A stretch of DNA of 64,000 nt from Paenibacillus sp. FSL R7-0204 (GCF_038002225.1 NZ_JBBOCA010000001.1:1798001-1862000), one strand, 5' to 3'; shown: positions 17,748 through 27,094, counted from the stretch's first letter. Notes: generated by a model from the sequence alone, not told the origin. Translations and numbers: made by a program.

Positions 17748-20700
17748 TTATTGTGTTACATAGATATGCAGCTCATTGCCGGGCAGGCTCAACAGGTGAT
17801 TCTTGGCAATGCTTACCGCGCCCGGGCGGTATGGATTCGGTAGAACCTGGCCGGTAACAGCAACGCCTGCTGCATGCACCTCAGGGGTGCGGGCCTCACC
17901 TGCGCTGATGTGATAGACGAAGGTCATCTTCTTGCCGAAGCACTCATAAGTGAAGCGCAGACCGTCAAGGCTGGCCGGAAGGACCGGATCGATAATCAGC
18001 TCTTCTTCACTGAAGCGGATACCCAGAACGGCTGAGATCAACTGATTGAGATAGATCCCCGGACCGCTGGAATACAGCCGCCAGCCGCCCTTCACCTCAA
18101 CGCTGCCATCACGCAGCTGGTCGAAGTTCTCCTGATAGCTGTAGCGGTCAGGGAAGTCGCCGTCGGAGCTGCTGAAGTACATGTTGCTCTGGCGCAGCTG
18201 GGCATTAGGCACGCTCTGCCGGATGTTGATCGGATTAATCTGGAACAGGCCGTCCCAGGCACGCTTCGCTTCGCCCAGCTTGGCGGAAGCTTCAATATAG
18301 CGGATATGGGCATGTACATATTGCAGGCTGATCTCACGGCCGACGCTGGCTGCTTGCTCCGCACGGCGGAAGATGGTGCTTACGCCGCCTTCATAGCGGG
18401 CAGGACGGTCCATCAGGCGCACGCCGTCCGGGCAGTTCAGGTGCTCATCGATCAGGCGCAGATTGGCTGCGGCCTGCTCCGGTGTAACCAGCTCGGCAAT
18501 AATACTGCGGGTCATCGGCAATAACCGGTAATGAATGCCGGTCTGCTCATCCAGCGGATGAAGCATATAATCAATGCTGCCGTTCTCCTGGAAGTAAGCG
18601 AAGCCAGCGATCACGCCGTCTTTGATCAGGAGTGTACGGAAGGATTCCTTCATCTCTTCAGCCATAGTTGCCAGGCTGGCGGAGAATTCAGGATCGGCGG
18701 AAGTCACCTGGGACAGATTGCGGATCACCTGGAAGGCGAGTGCAACCGTCCATGCGCTGACCAGCTTGGTCTTGAGCGCTTCATTGGCTGGCTGCAGGGT
18801 GTCATCCCAGTCGCCGCCGGCATAGTTGATCAGAGCAGTGCCTGGTACGAAGCGTTCACGGATGGTCTCTACGGCAGCCTTCACATGCTCAAGGACCGTC
18901 TCGGTCTGCTGGCTTGGCTGAGCGTCTGCCAGATGGTGATAGCCGATTTCTTCGTTAAGAATCGCGTAGTCTCCGGTAGCCATAATGTAATCGCTGATGC
19001 ATTTCAGCGGCCAGAGCACAACATCGCCATGCCATTCATGGGCCTGGACCGGATGCTGGTCGAACATGAACCATTGCGGCCATTCCTTGCTCTCCCACAG
19101 CTGATGCGAATAGATCTTCAGTAGAACATTGCGGGCCAGCTCATAATGCTGGGTCATCAGGAAGTATTCCATCGGTCCCTGGCAGACATCGCGTGTACCC
19201 CAGGCTGCTCCGCCCGGCTGTTCAAGGCCATGCGGCATGATGAAGTGAGTCATCGCATTATGGGTGTACCACCATGCGGTCTCATTCAGAATGTCGATCC
19301 GTGACTGCTCGGCTCCATCCAGCTCCAGCTGGAAGCCGGAAGTGAACGAAGCATAGAATTCGTTATACTGTGCCTGCTCCTTCTCCAGTGTGTAAGGGGC
19401 CGTCAGCGGAAGAGCCTCTGCTGCTGTAAGTCTGCCCTGAATCACAAGCTGGAAGCCGGAGGACTGCGTTACCGACAAGGTGAGCAGAGTGCCGTTGCGC
19501 GGTTGTCTGTCGGCAAAGAACATCCGGTCATCGCTGTACGTATAGGAAGTTCCCGGCAACTGGATATCGAAATGCAGGCCCGGATAAGGAAGCTTCTGAA
19601 GAGACGCTTCATCAGGAAGAAGCTGCAGGATGCCGTCTTTCTCTTCCACCCGTACCGGACGCTGGAATTCATGCTCGCCCATGACCAGCTGATTCGTGAT
19701 CAGATAATCATAGGATCTGCCCAGCTTTGACTGAACCTGAAGGGCAACATCCGGCTGACCCGCTGCGGCGATTGAGGTAACGGTCAGTACATCATCCTCA
19801 AGCTGATAGTGCCATTTCGCAAAATTAACGCCCATCTCGTAAGCCGCCGGCAGCGTGAGAATCCGGTAGACCCCGTCCATGCGGACATAGATCCGCTGAC
19901 CGCTGTTCCGCTGAATGTTCAGCAGGCCGCGCGGTGTAGAGAGCCCTTTATGGAAAGAGGTATTCCCCACCACGGTCTGCCCGTTGAAAATACCGTACAT
20001 ATAGTTAGTGGAGGAGATCAGGTTGTTGTCTACCTGCTTGTCGCCCAGCAGCGAGGTGATGATATGGCCATGCGGACGTTCCACCAGCAGCTCCTTAGGC
20101 TGAAGGACCACATGGACATGACCGTCTGTGAAGAAGGAGAGCAGCTGCCCGTTCTCGGTCTCCTCAAGCTTCCGGTTAGGGAAGGCGGCATCAATCTCGG
20201 CCTGTGACCACTGTGCAGATACATAAGGCTTGCCGATATCGTCACTAAGCAGAGGAACATCACGGTTTGGCACGGCTTCCTTGCCGCTCCAGTCGATCTC
20301 TGCGTAAGCGGCCTGCAGCTCAGCCTGGAATTCAAGCTCTGTCACAGCCGAAGGGTGATTCGGACGGAATAGGCCGTAGAAGGCGAATTCTACCGGAGCC
20401 GACAGGACCATAGTCTCGGTCTGGAGTGCGGTATAAGCCAACTCGTATTGATAATTACGGTTCTGCAGATTGCCGTTAAGCGCTTCAGGCACATAGCTGC
20501 CTTTATAGGAAATGCCGAAGAACTGCATACCATCCGTGGAATAGCCTACAGCCTGTGAGCCGACAACACCTTGCTGAAGATACGGGAAGTCTGTTCCCTG
20601 CGGCTGGTTCTGGCGCGAGCATACGGCGTAGCCCTGCGGGCCTTCCCAGATGCTGTGATCCAGATATTGGCTCATATACAGCTCATTAGCGAGAATGCCG

Positions 20701-21098
20701 CCTTTCTCTGCAATGCCGACATCCTGGCCATACACTACATCTACAGTCTCACCGCTGCCGGAAAGCTGAAGCTGCCAGAACCAGATGCCATCCTTCGCCG
20801 GTGCGAAGCTAACACGATAACTGATTGCTTCTATAGAACCTTCAAAAATCAGTTTGTCATCGGTACGTGACAGCTTGGAGCCTGATTGGATACCAAGCAG
20901 CGGATAGCTCTGGATTCCTTGCTCTGTATATACGCGCAGATAGATATTATTGGAAGAGCCGTCTGCCGGATTACCCTGGAACAGATTAATAAGAGTGGAG
21001 CCCTGCGTGAATTCAAAAATATCTCCTGTAGGCAGGAATGTATACGACAGGTCATCCCGGGTTAAGGTAATCATGTTCATTTGTTGTTTGAATATCAT
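17748..21098 (-). CDS. GH94 phosphorylase, 1,2-beta-oligoglucan phosphorylase-like
   Basis: A 1116-residue cytoplasmic enzyme. The N-terminal half is beta-rich (RDDLSYTFLPTGDIFEFTQG), and an (alpha/alpha)6 barrel follows at about 600-1000 with WGTRDVCQGPMEYFL, VLWPLKCISDYIMATGDY and the general-acid region NYAGGDWDDTLQP. The barrel and the Asp in GGDWDDT are typical of GH94 phosphorylases. At about 1100 residues it fits the 1,2-beta-oligoglucan phosphorylases better than the roughly 800-aa cellobiose or chitobiose phosphorylases. The expected reaction is reversible phosphorolysis of sophoro-oligosaccharides to alpha-glucose 1-phosphate. ATG 21098 follows GAGG. It leads the minus-strand operon and is divergent from the transporter genes. 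Confidence 0.82.
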   Translation of the reverse strand: MIFKQQMNMITLTRDDLSYTFLPTGDIFEFTQGSTLINLFQGNPADGSSNNIYLRVYTEQGIQSYPLLGIQSGSKLSRTDDKLIFEGSIEAISYRVSFAPAKDGIWFWQLQLSGSGETVDVVYGQDVGIAEKGGILANELYMSQYLDHSIWEGPQGYAVCSRQNQPQGTDFPYLQQGVVGSQAVGYSTDGMQFFGISYKGSYVPEALNGNLQNRNYQYELAYTALQTETMVLSAPVEFAFYGLFRPNHPSAVTELEFQAELQAAYAEIDWSGKEAVPNRDVPLLSDDIGKPYVSAQWSQAEIDAAFPNRKLEETENGQLLSFFTDGHVHVVLQPKELLVERPHGHIITSLLGDKQVDNNLISSTNYMYGIFNGQTVVGNTSFHKGLSTPRGLLNIQRNSGQRIYVRMDGVYRILTLPAAYEMGVNFAKWHYQLEDDVLTVTSIAAAGQPDVALQVQSKLGRSYDYLITNQLVMGEHEFQRPVRVEEKDGILQLLPDEASLQKLPYPGLHFDIQLPGTSYTYSDDRMFFADRQPRNGTLLTLSVTQSSGFQLVIQGRLTAAEALPLTAPYTLEKEQAQYNEFYASFTSGFQLELDGAEQSRIDILNETAWWYTHNAMTHFIMPHGLEQPGGAAWGTRDVCQGPMEYFLMTQHYELARNVLLKIYSHQLWESKEWPQWFMFDQHPVQAHEWHGDVVLWPLKCISDYIMATGDYAILNEEIGYHHLADAQPSQQTETVLEHVKAAVETIRERFVPGTALINYAGGDWDDTLQPANEALKTKLVSAWTVALAFQVIRNLSQVTSADPEFSASLATMAEEMKESFRTLLIKDGVIAGFAYFQENGSIDYMLHPLDEQTGIHYRLLPMTRSIIAELVTPEQAAANLRLIDEHLNCPDGVRLMDRPARYEGGVSTIFRRAEQAASVGREISLQYVHAHIRYIEASAKLGEAKRAWDGLFQINPINIRQSVPNAQLRQSNMYFSSSDGDFPDRYSYQENFDQLRDGSVEVKGGWRLYSSGPGIYLNQLISAVLGIRFSEEELIIDPVLPASLDGLRFTYECFGKKMTFVYHISAGEARTPEVHAAGVAVTGQVLPNPYRPGAVSIAKNHLLSLPGNELHIYVTQ

Positions 21099-21207
21099 AT
21101 CGAGCCTCGCTTTCCAGTGCTTAAGTTAGGACATGAAATCGATCAGAACGGGGGAATTCATCATCAGATGTCACAAAAAGGGCTGACATGTCCATGTAAA
21201 GAATAAA

Positions 21208-21221
21208 TAGAAACGTTTCCA
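21208..21221 (-). promoter_or_regulatory. LacI-type operator for the GH94/GH3 operon
   Basis: On the minus strand this reads TGGAAACGTTTCTA, with a perfect GAAACGTTTC core. The same 14-mer occurs in the opposite orientation at 21408-21421. It lies about 17 bp downstream of the minus-strand -10 box, where a bound repressor would block transcription. It is also close to a CcpA cre site, but one conserved position differs. Confidence 0.7.
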
Positions 21222-21237
21222 TAGGCTATACATTTCG

Positions 21238-21266
21238 AGTTTAGACTTTTGACTGAAAAAAGTCAA
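21238..21266 (-). promoter_or_regulatory. Promoter of the GH94/GH3 operon
   Basis: On the minus strand, TTGACT (21261-21266), a 17-bp spacer and TAAACT (21238-21243). The operator lies just downstream. Confidence 0.6.
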
Positions 21267-21349
21267 TTATCTATAAAAAAAACGCCTTTTCATCTATTAT
21301 GAACAATGAAATGTAATTTTATTACTTGTTATTTAAAAATAAAAAATGT

Positions 21350-21379
21350 TTGACAGCGTATACAAGGAAGGAGTATGCT
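21350..21379 (+). promoter_or_regulatory. Promoter of the ABC transporter operon
   Basis: TTGACA (21350-21355), an 18-bp spacer and TATGCT (21374-21379). The second operator begins 28 bp downstream of the -10 box. Confidence 0.65.
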
Positions 21380-21407
21380 CTGAGCAAGGGGAAACACAAA
21401 GAAATAA

Positions 21408-21421
21408 TGGAAACGTTTCTA
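21408..21421 (+). promoter_or_regulatory. LacI-type operator for the transporter operon
   Basis: TGGAAACGTTTCTA on the plus strand, identical to the element at 21208-21221 read on the other strand. Together they make a mirror arrangement across the divergent promoters. The likely ligand is the LacI protein encoded at 25083-26105. Confidence 0.7.
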
Positions 21422-21505
21422 TATGGTCGAAAAGGGTTAATTAGTTGCAGTAGAATGCTTAATTAGTTGCAGTGGAATGCAATGTTTAATTTGGAGGTGG
21501 GTTCA

Positions 21506-22441
21506 TTGGCAAGATTTGTACAATCGGGCGGAAATGTTGTCCGGGAATTATTGAAGAACAAAGTGCTGTATCTCATGCTGCTGCCTGTCATTGTGTATTT
21601 TGCTGTGTTTCATTATGCGGTAATGCCTGGCGCTTACGTGGCATTCGTAGATTACAAGCTCAACAAAGGGATCTTCGGCAGTGACTTTATCGGACTCAAG
21701 AATTTCGAGTTCCTGATTCAGAACGGAGACCTCTGGAATATCACCAAGAATACTTTGCTCTACAATCTGGTGTTCCTTGCACTCGGTAACATCATCCAGA
21801 TTGTATTTGCCATCATGCTGTCGGAGATTGCAGGCAAGTGGTTTAAGAAGATCTCCCAGTCGGTTATTCTGCTTCCGAACTTCATCTCGATGGTTATCGT
21901 CGGCGTGTTCGCGTATAACCTGTTCAATTTCAACTCCGGGTTTATCAATACGATGCTTACCAGTACGGGCTTAGACAAGATTGAGTTCTACTCCGACGCT
22001 GGAATCTGGAAGTACATCATTGTAGCGTTCAAGATTTGGGCAAGTACCGGTTACGGTATGATTGTCTATCTGGCAGCTATAACGGGGATCAACCATGATC
22101 TCTATGAAGCAGCCTATATGGACGGCGCCACTACCTGGCAGCGTATCCGTTATATGACTCTGCCGATTCTGAAGCCAACCTTCATTCTGCTCCTCCTGTT
22201 CGGTATGGGCGGAATTCTCAAAGGCTCCTTCGACCTCTTCTACAATTTGATTGGAACAAACTCCGTGCTGTATCCGCAGACGGATATTATAGATACGTAT
22301 GTCTTCCGGTCACTCGTCGGACAATTTAACTTCTCCATGGGTGCTGCAGTAGGCTTCTACCAATCCTTATTCGGTCTGGTTCTGGTGCTTGTCGTTAACT
22401 TTATTGTGCGCAAGGTTGAACCGGATAGCGCGTTGTTCTAA
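21506..22441 (+). CDS. Carbohydrate ABC transporter permease (LplB type)
   Basis: A 311-residue inner-membrane permease with six hydrophobic helices, beginning after a basic N-terminus (VLYLMLLPVIVYFAVFHY). The cytoplasmic EAA loop reads YEAAYMDGATTWQRIRYMTLP. A longer frame starts at TTG 21467, but GGAGGTG stands 6-7 nt before the TTG at 21506, so this start is preferred. It is the first gene of the operon permease-permease-binding protein-LacI. No ATPase gene is present in the cluster, which is usual for oligosaccharide importers that share an MsmX-type ATPase. Confidence 0.88.
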   Translation: MARFVQSGGNVVRELLKNKVLYLMLLPVIVYFAVFHYAVMPGAYVAFVDYKLNKGIFGSDFIGLKNFEFLIQNGDLWNITKNTLLYNLVFLALGNIIQIVFAIMLSEIAGKWFKKISQSVILLPNFISMVIVGVFAYNLFNFNSGFINTMLTSTGLDKIEFYSDAGIWKYIIVAFKIWASTGYGMIVYLAAITGINHDLYEAAYMDGATTWQRIRYMTLPILKPTFILLLLFGMGGILKGSFDLFYNLIGTNSVLYPQTDIIDTYVFRSLVGQFNFSMGAAVGFYQSLFGLVLVLVVNFIVRKVEPDSALF

Positions 22442-22468
22442 GACAAGATAAGAAACAGGGGTGTTAAT

Positions 22469-23365
22469 ATGGCAAGTAATACTATTAAACAGGATTCAGG
22501 CAGCATTTTCATTAAGGTGATCAGCTACATTTGCATCTCCGTATTTGCCCTGTTCTGTGTGTTTCCTTTTGCGCTGATGATTTCATCCTCCTTCATGAAT
22601 GAACAGGAGATTATCCGCGAGGGGTACAAGCTGATTCCGAATGAGATTTCTTTCAAGGCCTATGAATTGTTGCTCAGTAACTCCTCCAAGCTGGTGGATG
22701 CTTATCAGGTGACGATCTTTATCACAGTCGTTGGTACGGTGCTCGGTCTGTTCATGATGTCCATGGCCGGATTTGTCCTGAACCGTAAGGATTTCAAATA
22801 CCGTAACTTCTTCTCCTTCCTGATCTATTTCACCACCTTGTTCAGCGGAGGGTTGATTCCGACTTACATCCTGATGGTTAAGCATCTGCACCTCAAGGAC
22901 AATCTGTTCGCAATGATCCTGCCGGCAGTGGTAGGGGCGTGGTCGATCTTCCTGATGCGTAACTTCATGAAGGCGATCCCGGATTCCCTGTATGAATCAG
23001 CTACGATTGACGGCGCAGGCGATTTCCGCATCTACTGGCGGATCTTCATGCCGCTGGCGGTTCCGTCACTGGCAACGATCGGACTGTTCTCGGCACTGGG
23101 CTTCTGGAATGAGTGGTACAACGGAATGCTGTACATGGACACTCAGAGCAAATTCCCGCTCCAGTACTTCCTGCAGCGCATGATCAACCAGGCGAATATG
23201 GGCAGTCTCATCAACTCGGGGGCGGTCATTAATACAGCCGATCTGCCGACTCAATCGATCAAAATGGCTACAGCCGTGCTGGCCACAGGCCCGATCATTC
23301 TACTGTATCCATTCATTCAGCGTTACTTCGTAACCGGTCTTACTATCGGTGCTGTTAAGGGTTAA
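22469..23365 (+). CDS. Carbohydrate ABC transporter permease (LplC/YtcP type)
   Basis: A 298-residue partner permease with six membrane helices (VISYICISVFALFCVFPFAL near the N-terminus) and an EAA loop YESATIDGAGDFRIYWRIFMP. The C-terminal YFVTGLTIGAVKG ending is typical of the CUT1 family. It starts 27 nt after the first permease with AGGGGTG before ATG. With its neighbour it should form the heterodimeric membrane channel for the sugar bound by the next gene product. Confidence 0.9.
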   Translation: MASNTIKQDSGSIFIKVISYICISVFALFCVFPFALMISSSFMNEQEIIREGYKLIPNEISFKAYELLLSNSSKLVDAYQVTIFITVVGTVLGLFMMSMAGFVLNRKDFKYRNFFSFLIYFTTLFSGGLIPTYILMVKHLHLKDNLFAMILPAVVGAWSIFLMRNFMKAIPDSLYESATIDGAGDFRIYWRIFMPLAVPSLATIGLFSALGFWNEWYNGMLYMDTQSKFPLQYFLQRMINQANMGSLINSGAVINTADLPTQSIKMATAVLATGPIILLYPFIQRYFVTGLTIGAVKG

Positions 23366-23445
23366 TGGACGCCTGCTTCAATTGAAGGGTGTTTGTTATA
23401 GATGCAAAAAACCATAATATAGAAAAGAAAAGGGAGGCTTACCGA

Positions 23446-25017
23446 ATGAAAGGTAAAAAGATTGCTTCTTCTCTAGCTGCTGTCCTCATGCTTACTGGAG
23501 TGCTATCCGCTTGTTCGTCAAGCAATAATGCAAATGGAAATACGGGCTCGTCTAATACTCCATCCACTTCCACTAATACCGGAGGCGTAGACACTTCTAA
23601 GGAAGCGAAGCTGACGTACTACCTGTGGGGCAGTGAAGGAGTTACCAATAAAGACATTCTGGCTGAGATCAACAAGAAGCTTAAGGCCGATCTCAATACT
23701 ACGCTTGAAATCAAATATATTGACTGGGGAGACGTAGCAACCAAGTATCCGCTGCTGTTCGCTTCCGGTGAATCGTTCGATCTGTCGCATGCTTCTCCGG
23801 GTGCTCCTGTGTCCTACTACACTCTGGCTACAGAAGGTGCGCTGACGGACATTACGGATATGCTGGACAAGGTGGCTCCTAAGCTGAAAGCGGAGATTCC
23901 TGAATCCTCCTGGCAGAACACTAAGGTGAATGGCAAAATCTACGGCGTACCGAGTCTGTTCAGTGAATATACGCCTGCCGGTTATGCCTACCGTACCGAT
24001 CTGCTGAAGAAATACGGCATGACTGACATTAAGTCCATTGATGATATGGTTAAATACATGGATAATGTAGTTGCCAATGAATCCTTCCCGCCAATTAACG
24101 GTAAGGCTGAGGATGCACAGAACATGTACAGAATGCTCGTTGATACTACAGGCATGTGGCTGAACGCACCTGGTATCTCGCTCAATGAATTGAACCTGGT
24201 AACGAAGAGCCCAGAGGATTACAAGACTGTATTCCATCCGGCCTTCACTCAGGAATTCGAGGATTGGGCTGTGAAAATGCGTGAGTGGGGCGACAAGGGC
24301 TACTGGGGCAAAGACGTTCTGTCCGCTTCCCTCGGCAGCAAAGACAACTTCAGAGCCGCGAACTCTGCGGGTTATCTGACTCATGCCCAGGACTGGATCG
24401 GCCAGTATGGCGGCGATATCAAGGCGCTGCCTGATGCTCCTACAGCTTTCTATACTTTTGCTGAAGCCAACAAGAAAATCAAACGTAAAATGGGTGTAGA
24501 CAACTCAACCGTTATCAGCGCCAATTCCAATAATCCAGAGCGCTCTCTGATGGTCATTGAGAAGTTCATGACAGATAAGAGCTACTACGATCTGATGCAG
24601 TACGGTATCGAAGGCAAGCACTATATCATTGAAGACGGCGTGAAGAAACAGCCTCCAGGCTTCAATGAGAAAACAGACGGCGGCGGCTTCTCGGCTTGGT
24701 CGCTCAGAAACGATAAGTTCGTGATTCCTAGTGATACTGAGAATCCGGTCCGTAAAGAACTGTTCGCTGCATGGGATAAAGAAGCGATCGATGATCCTTA
24801 CAACGGCTTCAGCTTCGACCCGGCTAATGTAACTACCGAAATTGCTTCGATCTCGAACGTCAATGCACAGCTCGGTATTCAGCTCATGCTGGGTAAAACA
24901 AACAAAGATGCAAAAACAGCTGTAGCAGAATACCGCGATCAGCTGAAAAAAGCAGGAGTTGACAAGGTCATTGCCGAAGTAGAGAAACAATTGGCAGAAT
25001 TTACACCTGTTAACTAA
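23446..25017 (+). CDS. Extracellular sugar-binding lipoprotein
   Basis: A 523-residue solute-binding protein with a lipoprotein signal (MKGKKIASSLAAVLMLTGVL) and lipobox LSAC, then a low-complexity linker (SSSNNANGNTGSSNTPS) before the periplasmic-binding fold. ATG 23446 follows GGGAGG; the frame upstream to 23389 is not needed. It is anchored outside the membrane and should deliver an oligosaccharide to the two upstream permeases. The size fits the large binding proteins of LplA type. Given the enzymes across the divergent promoter, beta-1,2-glucooligosaccharides are the likely ligand (inference). Confidence 0.88.
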   Translation: MKGKKIASSLAAVLMLTGVLSACSSSNNANGNTGSSNTPSTSTNTGGVDTSKEAKLTYYLWGSEGVTNKDILAEINKKLKADLNTTLEIKYIDWGDVATKYPLLFASGESFDLSHASPGAPVSYYTLATEGALTDITDMLDKVAPKLKAEIPESSWQNTKVNGKIYGVPSLFSEYTPAGYAYRTDLLKKYGMTDIKSIDDMVKYMDNVVANESFPPINGKAEDAQNMYRMLVDTTGMWLNAPGISLNELNLVTKSPEDYKTVFHPAFTQEFEDWAVKMREWGDKGYWGKDVLSASLGSKDNFRAANSAGYLTHAQDWIGQYGGDIKALPDAPTAFYTFAEANKKIKRKMGVDNSTVISANSNNPERSLMVIEKFMTDKSYYDLMQYGIEGKHYIIEDGVKKQPPGFNEKTDGGGFSAWSLRNDKFVIPSDTENPVRKELFAAWDKEAIDDPYNGFSFDPANVTTEIASISNVNAQLGIQLMLGKTNKDAKTAVAEYRDQLKKAGVDKVIAEVEKQLAEFTPVN

Positions 25018-25036
25018 AAGAATGTATAGGTTACAG

Positions 25037-25059
25037 GGGAGCTATATCTTATAGCTCCC
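25037..25059 (+). terminator. Hairpin between binding protein and LacI genes
   Basis: Perfect 10-bp stem GGGAGCTATA/TATAGCTCCC with TCT loop and no T-run. It may protect the transporter mRNA 3' end or attenuate read-through into the regulator, so that the binding protein is made in excess. Confidence 0.5.
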
Positions 25060-25082
25060 TTACCTGTAAATGGGGGAGTAGA

Positions 25083-26105
25083 GTGGACGTAAACATTAAG
25101 GATATCGCCAGGATATCCGGTGTCGGTATCTCAACAGTGTCCAGAGTTATCAATAACAAGGGTCTGGTGAGCGATGCCACCCGGGAGAAGGTACTGAGTG
25201 TCGTCAAGGAATATAACTATATTCCCAATTCCAATGCCCGAAATCTGAAGACAACGCAATCCAAAAATATCGCACTTATGGTAAAAGGGATTACTAACCC
25301 GTTCTTCTCTATTATGATCAAGGAGATTGAACGTCAGGTCAATCTGCGCGGATATCCGTTTCTTATCCATCAGGTAGAGGACGGCACCGATGAGATTAAC
25401 GCTGCCATTCAGCTGGTGAAGGAGAAGAATCTTAGCGGGATTATTTTCATGGGCGGTACCTATAATCACTCCGAAGAGAAGTTCAAGCAATTAACCGTTC
25501 CATTCGTGCTCACAACAATTACCACCTCGCAGGAAGTGGACCCGTCCATCTTCTCAAGCGTAACGATCGATGAATCCAAGGAAGCCTATAAGGCAACCTC
25601 TTATTTACTTTCACTTGGTCATCGGAACATCGGCTTTCTCGCCAAATCCCCCTTACTGGAAGATACCACAGGCAGCCGCCGGCTTCTTGGCTACAAGATG
25701 GCGCTGGAAGAACATAACATACCTTATCATCCGGGATTTGTAGAGGATTGTGAATACAGTCCAAGCTCAGGCTTCAATGCTGCACGCAGACTGCTTAACC
25801 GTGACAGAACGGTAACCGCTATCTTTGCGGCCTCCGATACGATTGCGATTGGTGCGGCCAAAGCTGTGCTTACCGCAGGCTTATCTATCCCTGATGATAT
25901 ATCCATCATTGGCTTCGACGGTATTGAGATGGCTGAGTACTATCATCCTGCGCTGGATACGATCAGCCAGCCGGGCACCGAAATGGCACTGTCCAGTGTG
26001 GGCGTACTATTCGATCTAATCACCAAACATTCCTCCCATCAGCATATTGTCTATGATGCGGTATTGCTCAAGCGGGGCTCTTGCAAGATGATTAAGGGCC
26101 GGTAA
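25083..26105 (+). CDS. LacI family transcriptional regulator
   Basis: A 340-residue repressor with an N-terminal LacI helix-turn-helix (IKDIARISGVGISTVSRVI) and hinge (YIPNSNARNLKT), then a periplasmic-binding-like effector domain (NIALMVKGITNPFFSIMIKE, FAASDTIAIGAAKAVLTAGL, DDISIIGFDGIEMAEYYHP). GTG 25083 follows GGGGGAG. It is co-directional with the transporter and enzyme genes and is the natural candidate to bind the two GAAACGTTTC operators in the divergent region. The inducer is presumably a sugar of this pathway. Confidence 0.9.
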   Translation: MDVNIKDIARISGVGISTVSRVINNKGLVSDATREKVLSVVKEYNYIPNSNARNLKTTQSKNIALMVKGITNPFFSIMIKEIERQVNLRGYPFLIHQVEDGTDEINAAIQLVKEKNLSGIIFMGGTYNHSEEKFKQLTVPFVLTTITTSQEVDPSIFSSVTIDESKEAYKATSYLLSLGHRNIGFLAKSPLLEDTTGSRRLLGYKMALEEHNIPYHPGFVEDCEYSPSSGFNAARRLLNRDRTVTAIFAASDTIAIGAAKAVLTAGLSIPDDISIIGFDGIEMAEYYHPALDTISQPGTEMALSSVGVLFDLITKHSSHQHIVYDAVLLKRGSCKMIKGR

Positions 26106-26148
26106 CAGCAGGGCGCTGACTATAAAATTATTGGAGCTGATCATACAC

Positions 26149-27039
26149 ATGCAAGATACACTGAGAATTGGTACTTTGGTTCGTGGGGGAGAGGCCGTTC
26201 AGGTCATTCCGCAGATTGTGGAGCATGGCTTCGAATCCTTTCAACTTAATTTCTGGCAGACAACCGGGGGCATCAATCTGGTAGAGACTGCAGCGCGAAT
26301 ACGCGAGCTGGCAGCGGAGCATAACTTCGTAATCTCTGCTGTCGGCATTTACGGCAACCCGCTGGGCGGGAACCCCGAGAGCGAAGATACATTAGCAGGC
26401 TGGACGCAGCTGATTGAGCACGCTCACTTGTTCGGAACGGATATTATCGGCGGCTTCACCGGACGGCTGCCCGGCTCGTCGATTGACGAATCGCTTCCGA
26501 GATTCGCCGAGGTGTTCGGAGAATTGTCGAAGCGGGCGGCAGACAAGGGTCTGCGGATTGCTTTTGAGAACTGTGCGATGGGCGGGAGCTGGCAGAAGGG
26601 TGACTGGAATATCGCCCATAACCCTACGGCTTGGGAGAAAATGTTCAACGCCGTTACGGCAGACAATCTCGGGCTGGAATGGGAGCCTGCCCACCAGCAC
26701 ACCGCGCTGATTGATCCGATCCCGCAGCTGCGCAAATGGGTGGATAAGATCTTCCATGTCCATGGCAAGGATTCGACGATTGCCTGGGACATAGTCAAGG
26801 AGTACGGAATTCATGGTCCGAAGCCTTATGTGTGGGACCGGACGCCGGGCTTCGGGGATACGAACTGGACGGATATTATCACCATTCTCCGGCAGGGCGG
26901 CTATCAGGGCACGATTGATATTGAAGGCTGGCATGATCCGGTCTACCGTGACGAGCTGGAGATGACCGGCCAGGTCCATGCGTTGAATTACCTGAAGCAT
27001 TGCCGGGGCGGCAGTATGATCTCGAATCCGGTTGTATGA
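26149..27039 (+). CDS. Sugar phosphate isomerase/epimerase (AP endonuclease 2 fold)
   Basis: A 296-residue TIM-barrel protein of the xylose-isomerase-like family (MQDTLRIGTLVRGGEAVQVI; IAFENCAMGGSW; LGLEWEPAHQHT; FHVHGKDS; IDIEGWHDPVY). Conserved Glu, Asp and His residues of the divalent metal site are visible in AFEN, HVHGKD and IEGWHD. ATG 26149 is used because GGAG precedes it; the TTG at 26131 lies in the RBS. It follows the LacI gene by 43 nt and ends at a strong terminator, so it belongs to the sugar operon. The exact reaction is unknown; it may act on an oxidised or epimerised sugar. Confidence 0.78.
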   Translation: MQDTLRIGTLVRGGEAVQVIPQIVEHGFESFQLNFWQTTGGINLVETAARIRELAAEHNFVISAVGIYGNPLGGNPESEDTLAGWTQLIEHAHLFGTDIIGGFTGRLPGSSIDESLPRFAEVFGELSKRAADKGLRIAFENCAMGGSWQKGDWNIAHNPTAWEKMFNAVTADNLGLEWEPAHQHTALIDPIPQLRKWVDKIFHVHGKDSTIAWDIVKEYGIHGPKPYVWDRTPGFGDTNWTDIITILRQGGYQGTIDIEGWHDPVYRDELEMTGQVHALNYLKHCRGGSMISNPVV

Positions 27040-27048
27040 GTTCAACGG

Positions 27049-27094
27049 AAAGACCTCATGATTCACATCTGCTGATGTGGCCGTGAGGTCTTTT
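27049..27094 (+). terminator. Rho-independent terminator of the sugar operon
   Basis: Outer stem AAAGACCTCA/TGAGGTCTTT with an inner CACATC/GATGTG hairpin, followed by T residues. Confidence 0.85.

Noticed and set aside
21208..21421. The two GAAACGTTTC sites as CcpA cre boxes
   Set aside because: They differ from the cre consensus at a conserved C and are perfect, mirrored palindromes next to a LacI-controlled cluster. CcpA binding is not excluded but is the weaker reading.
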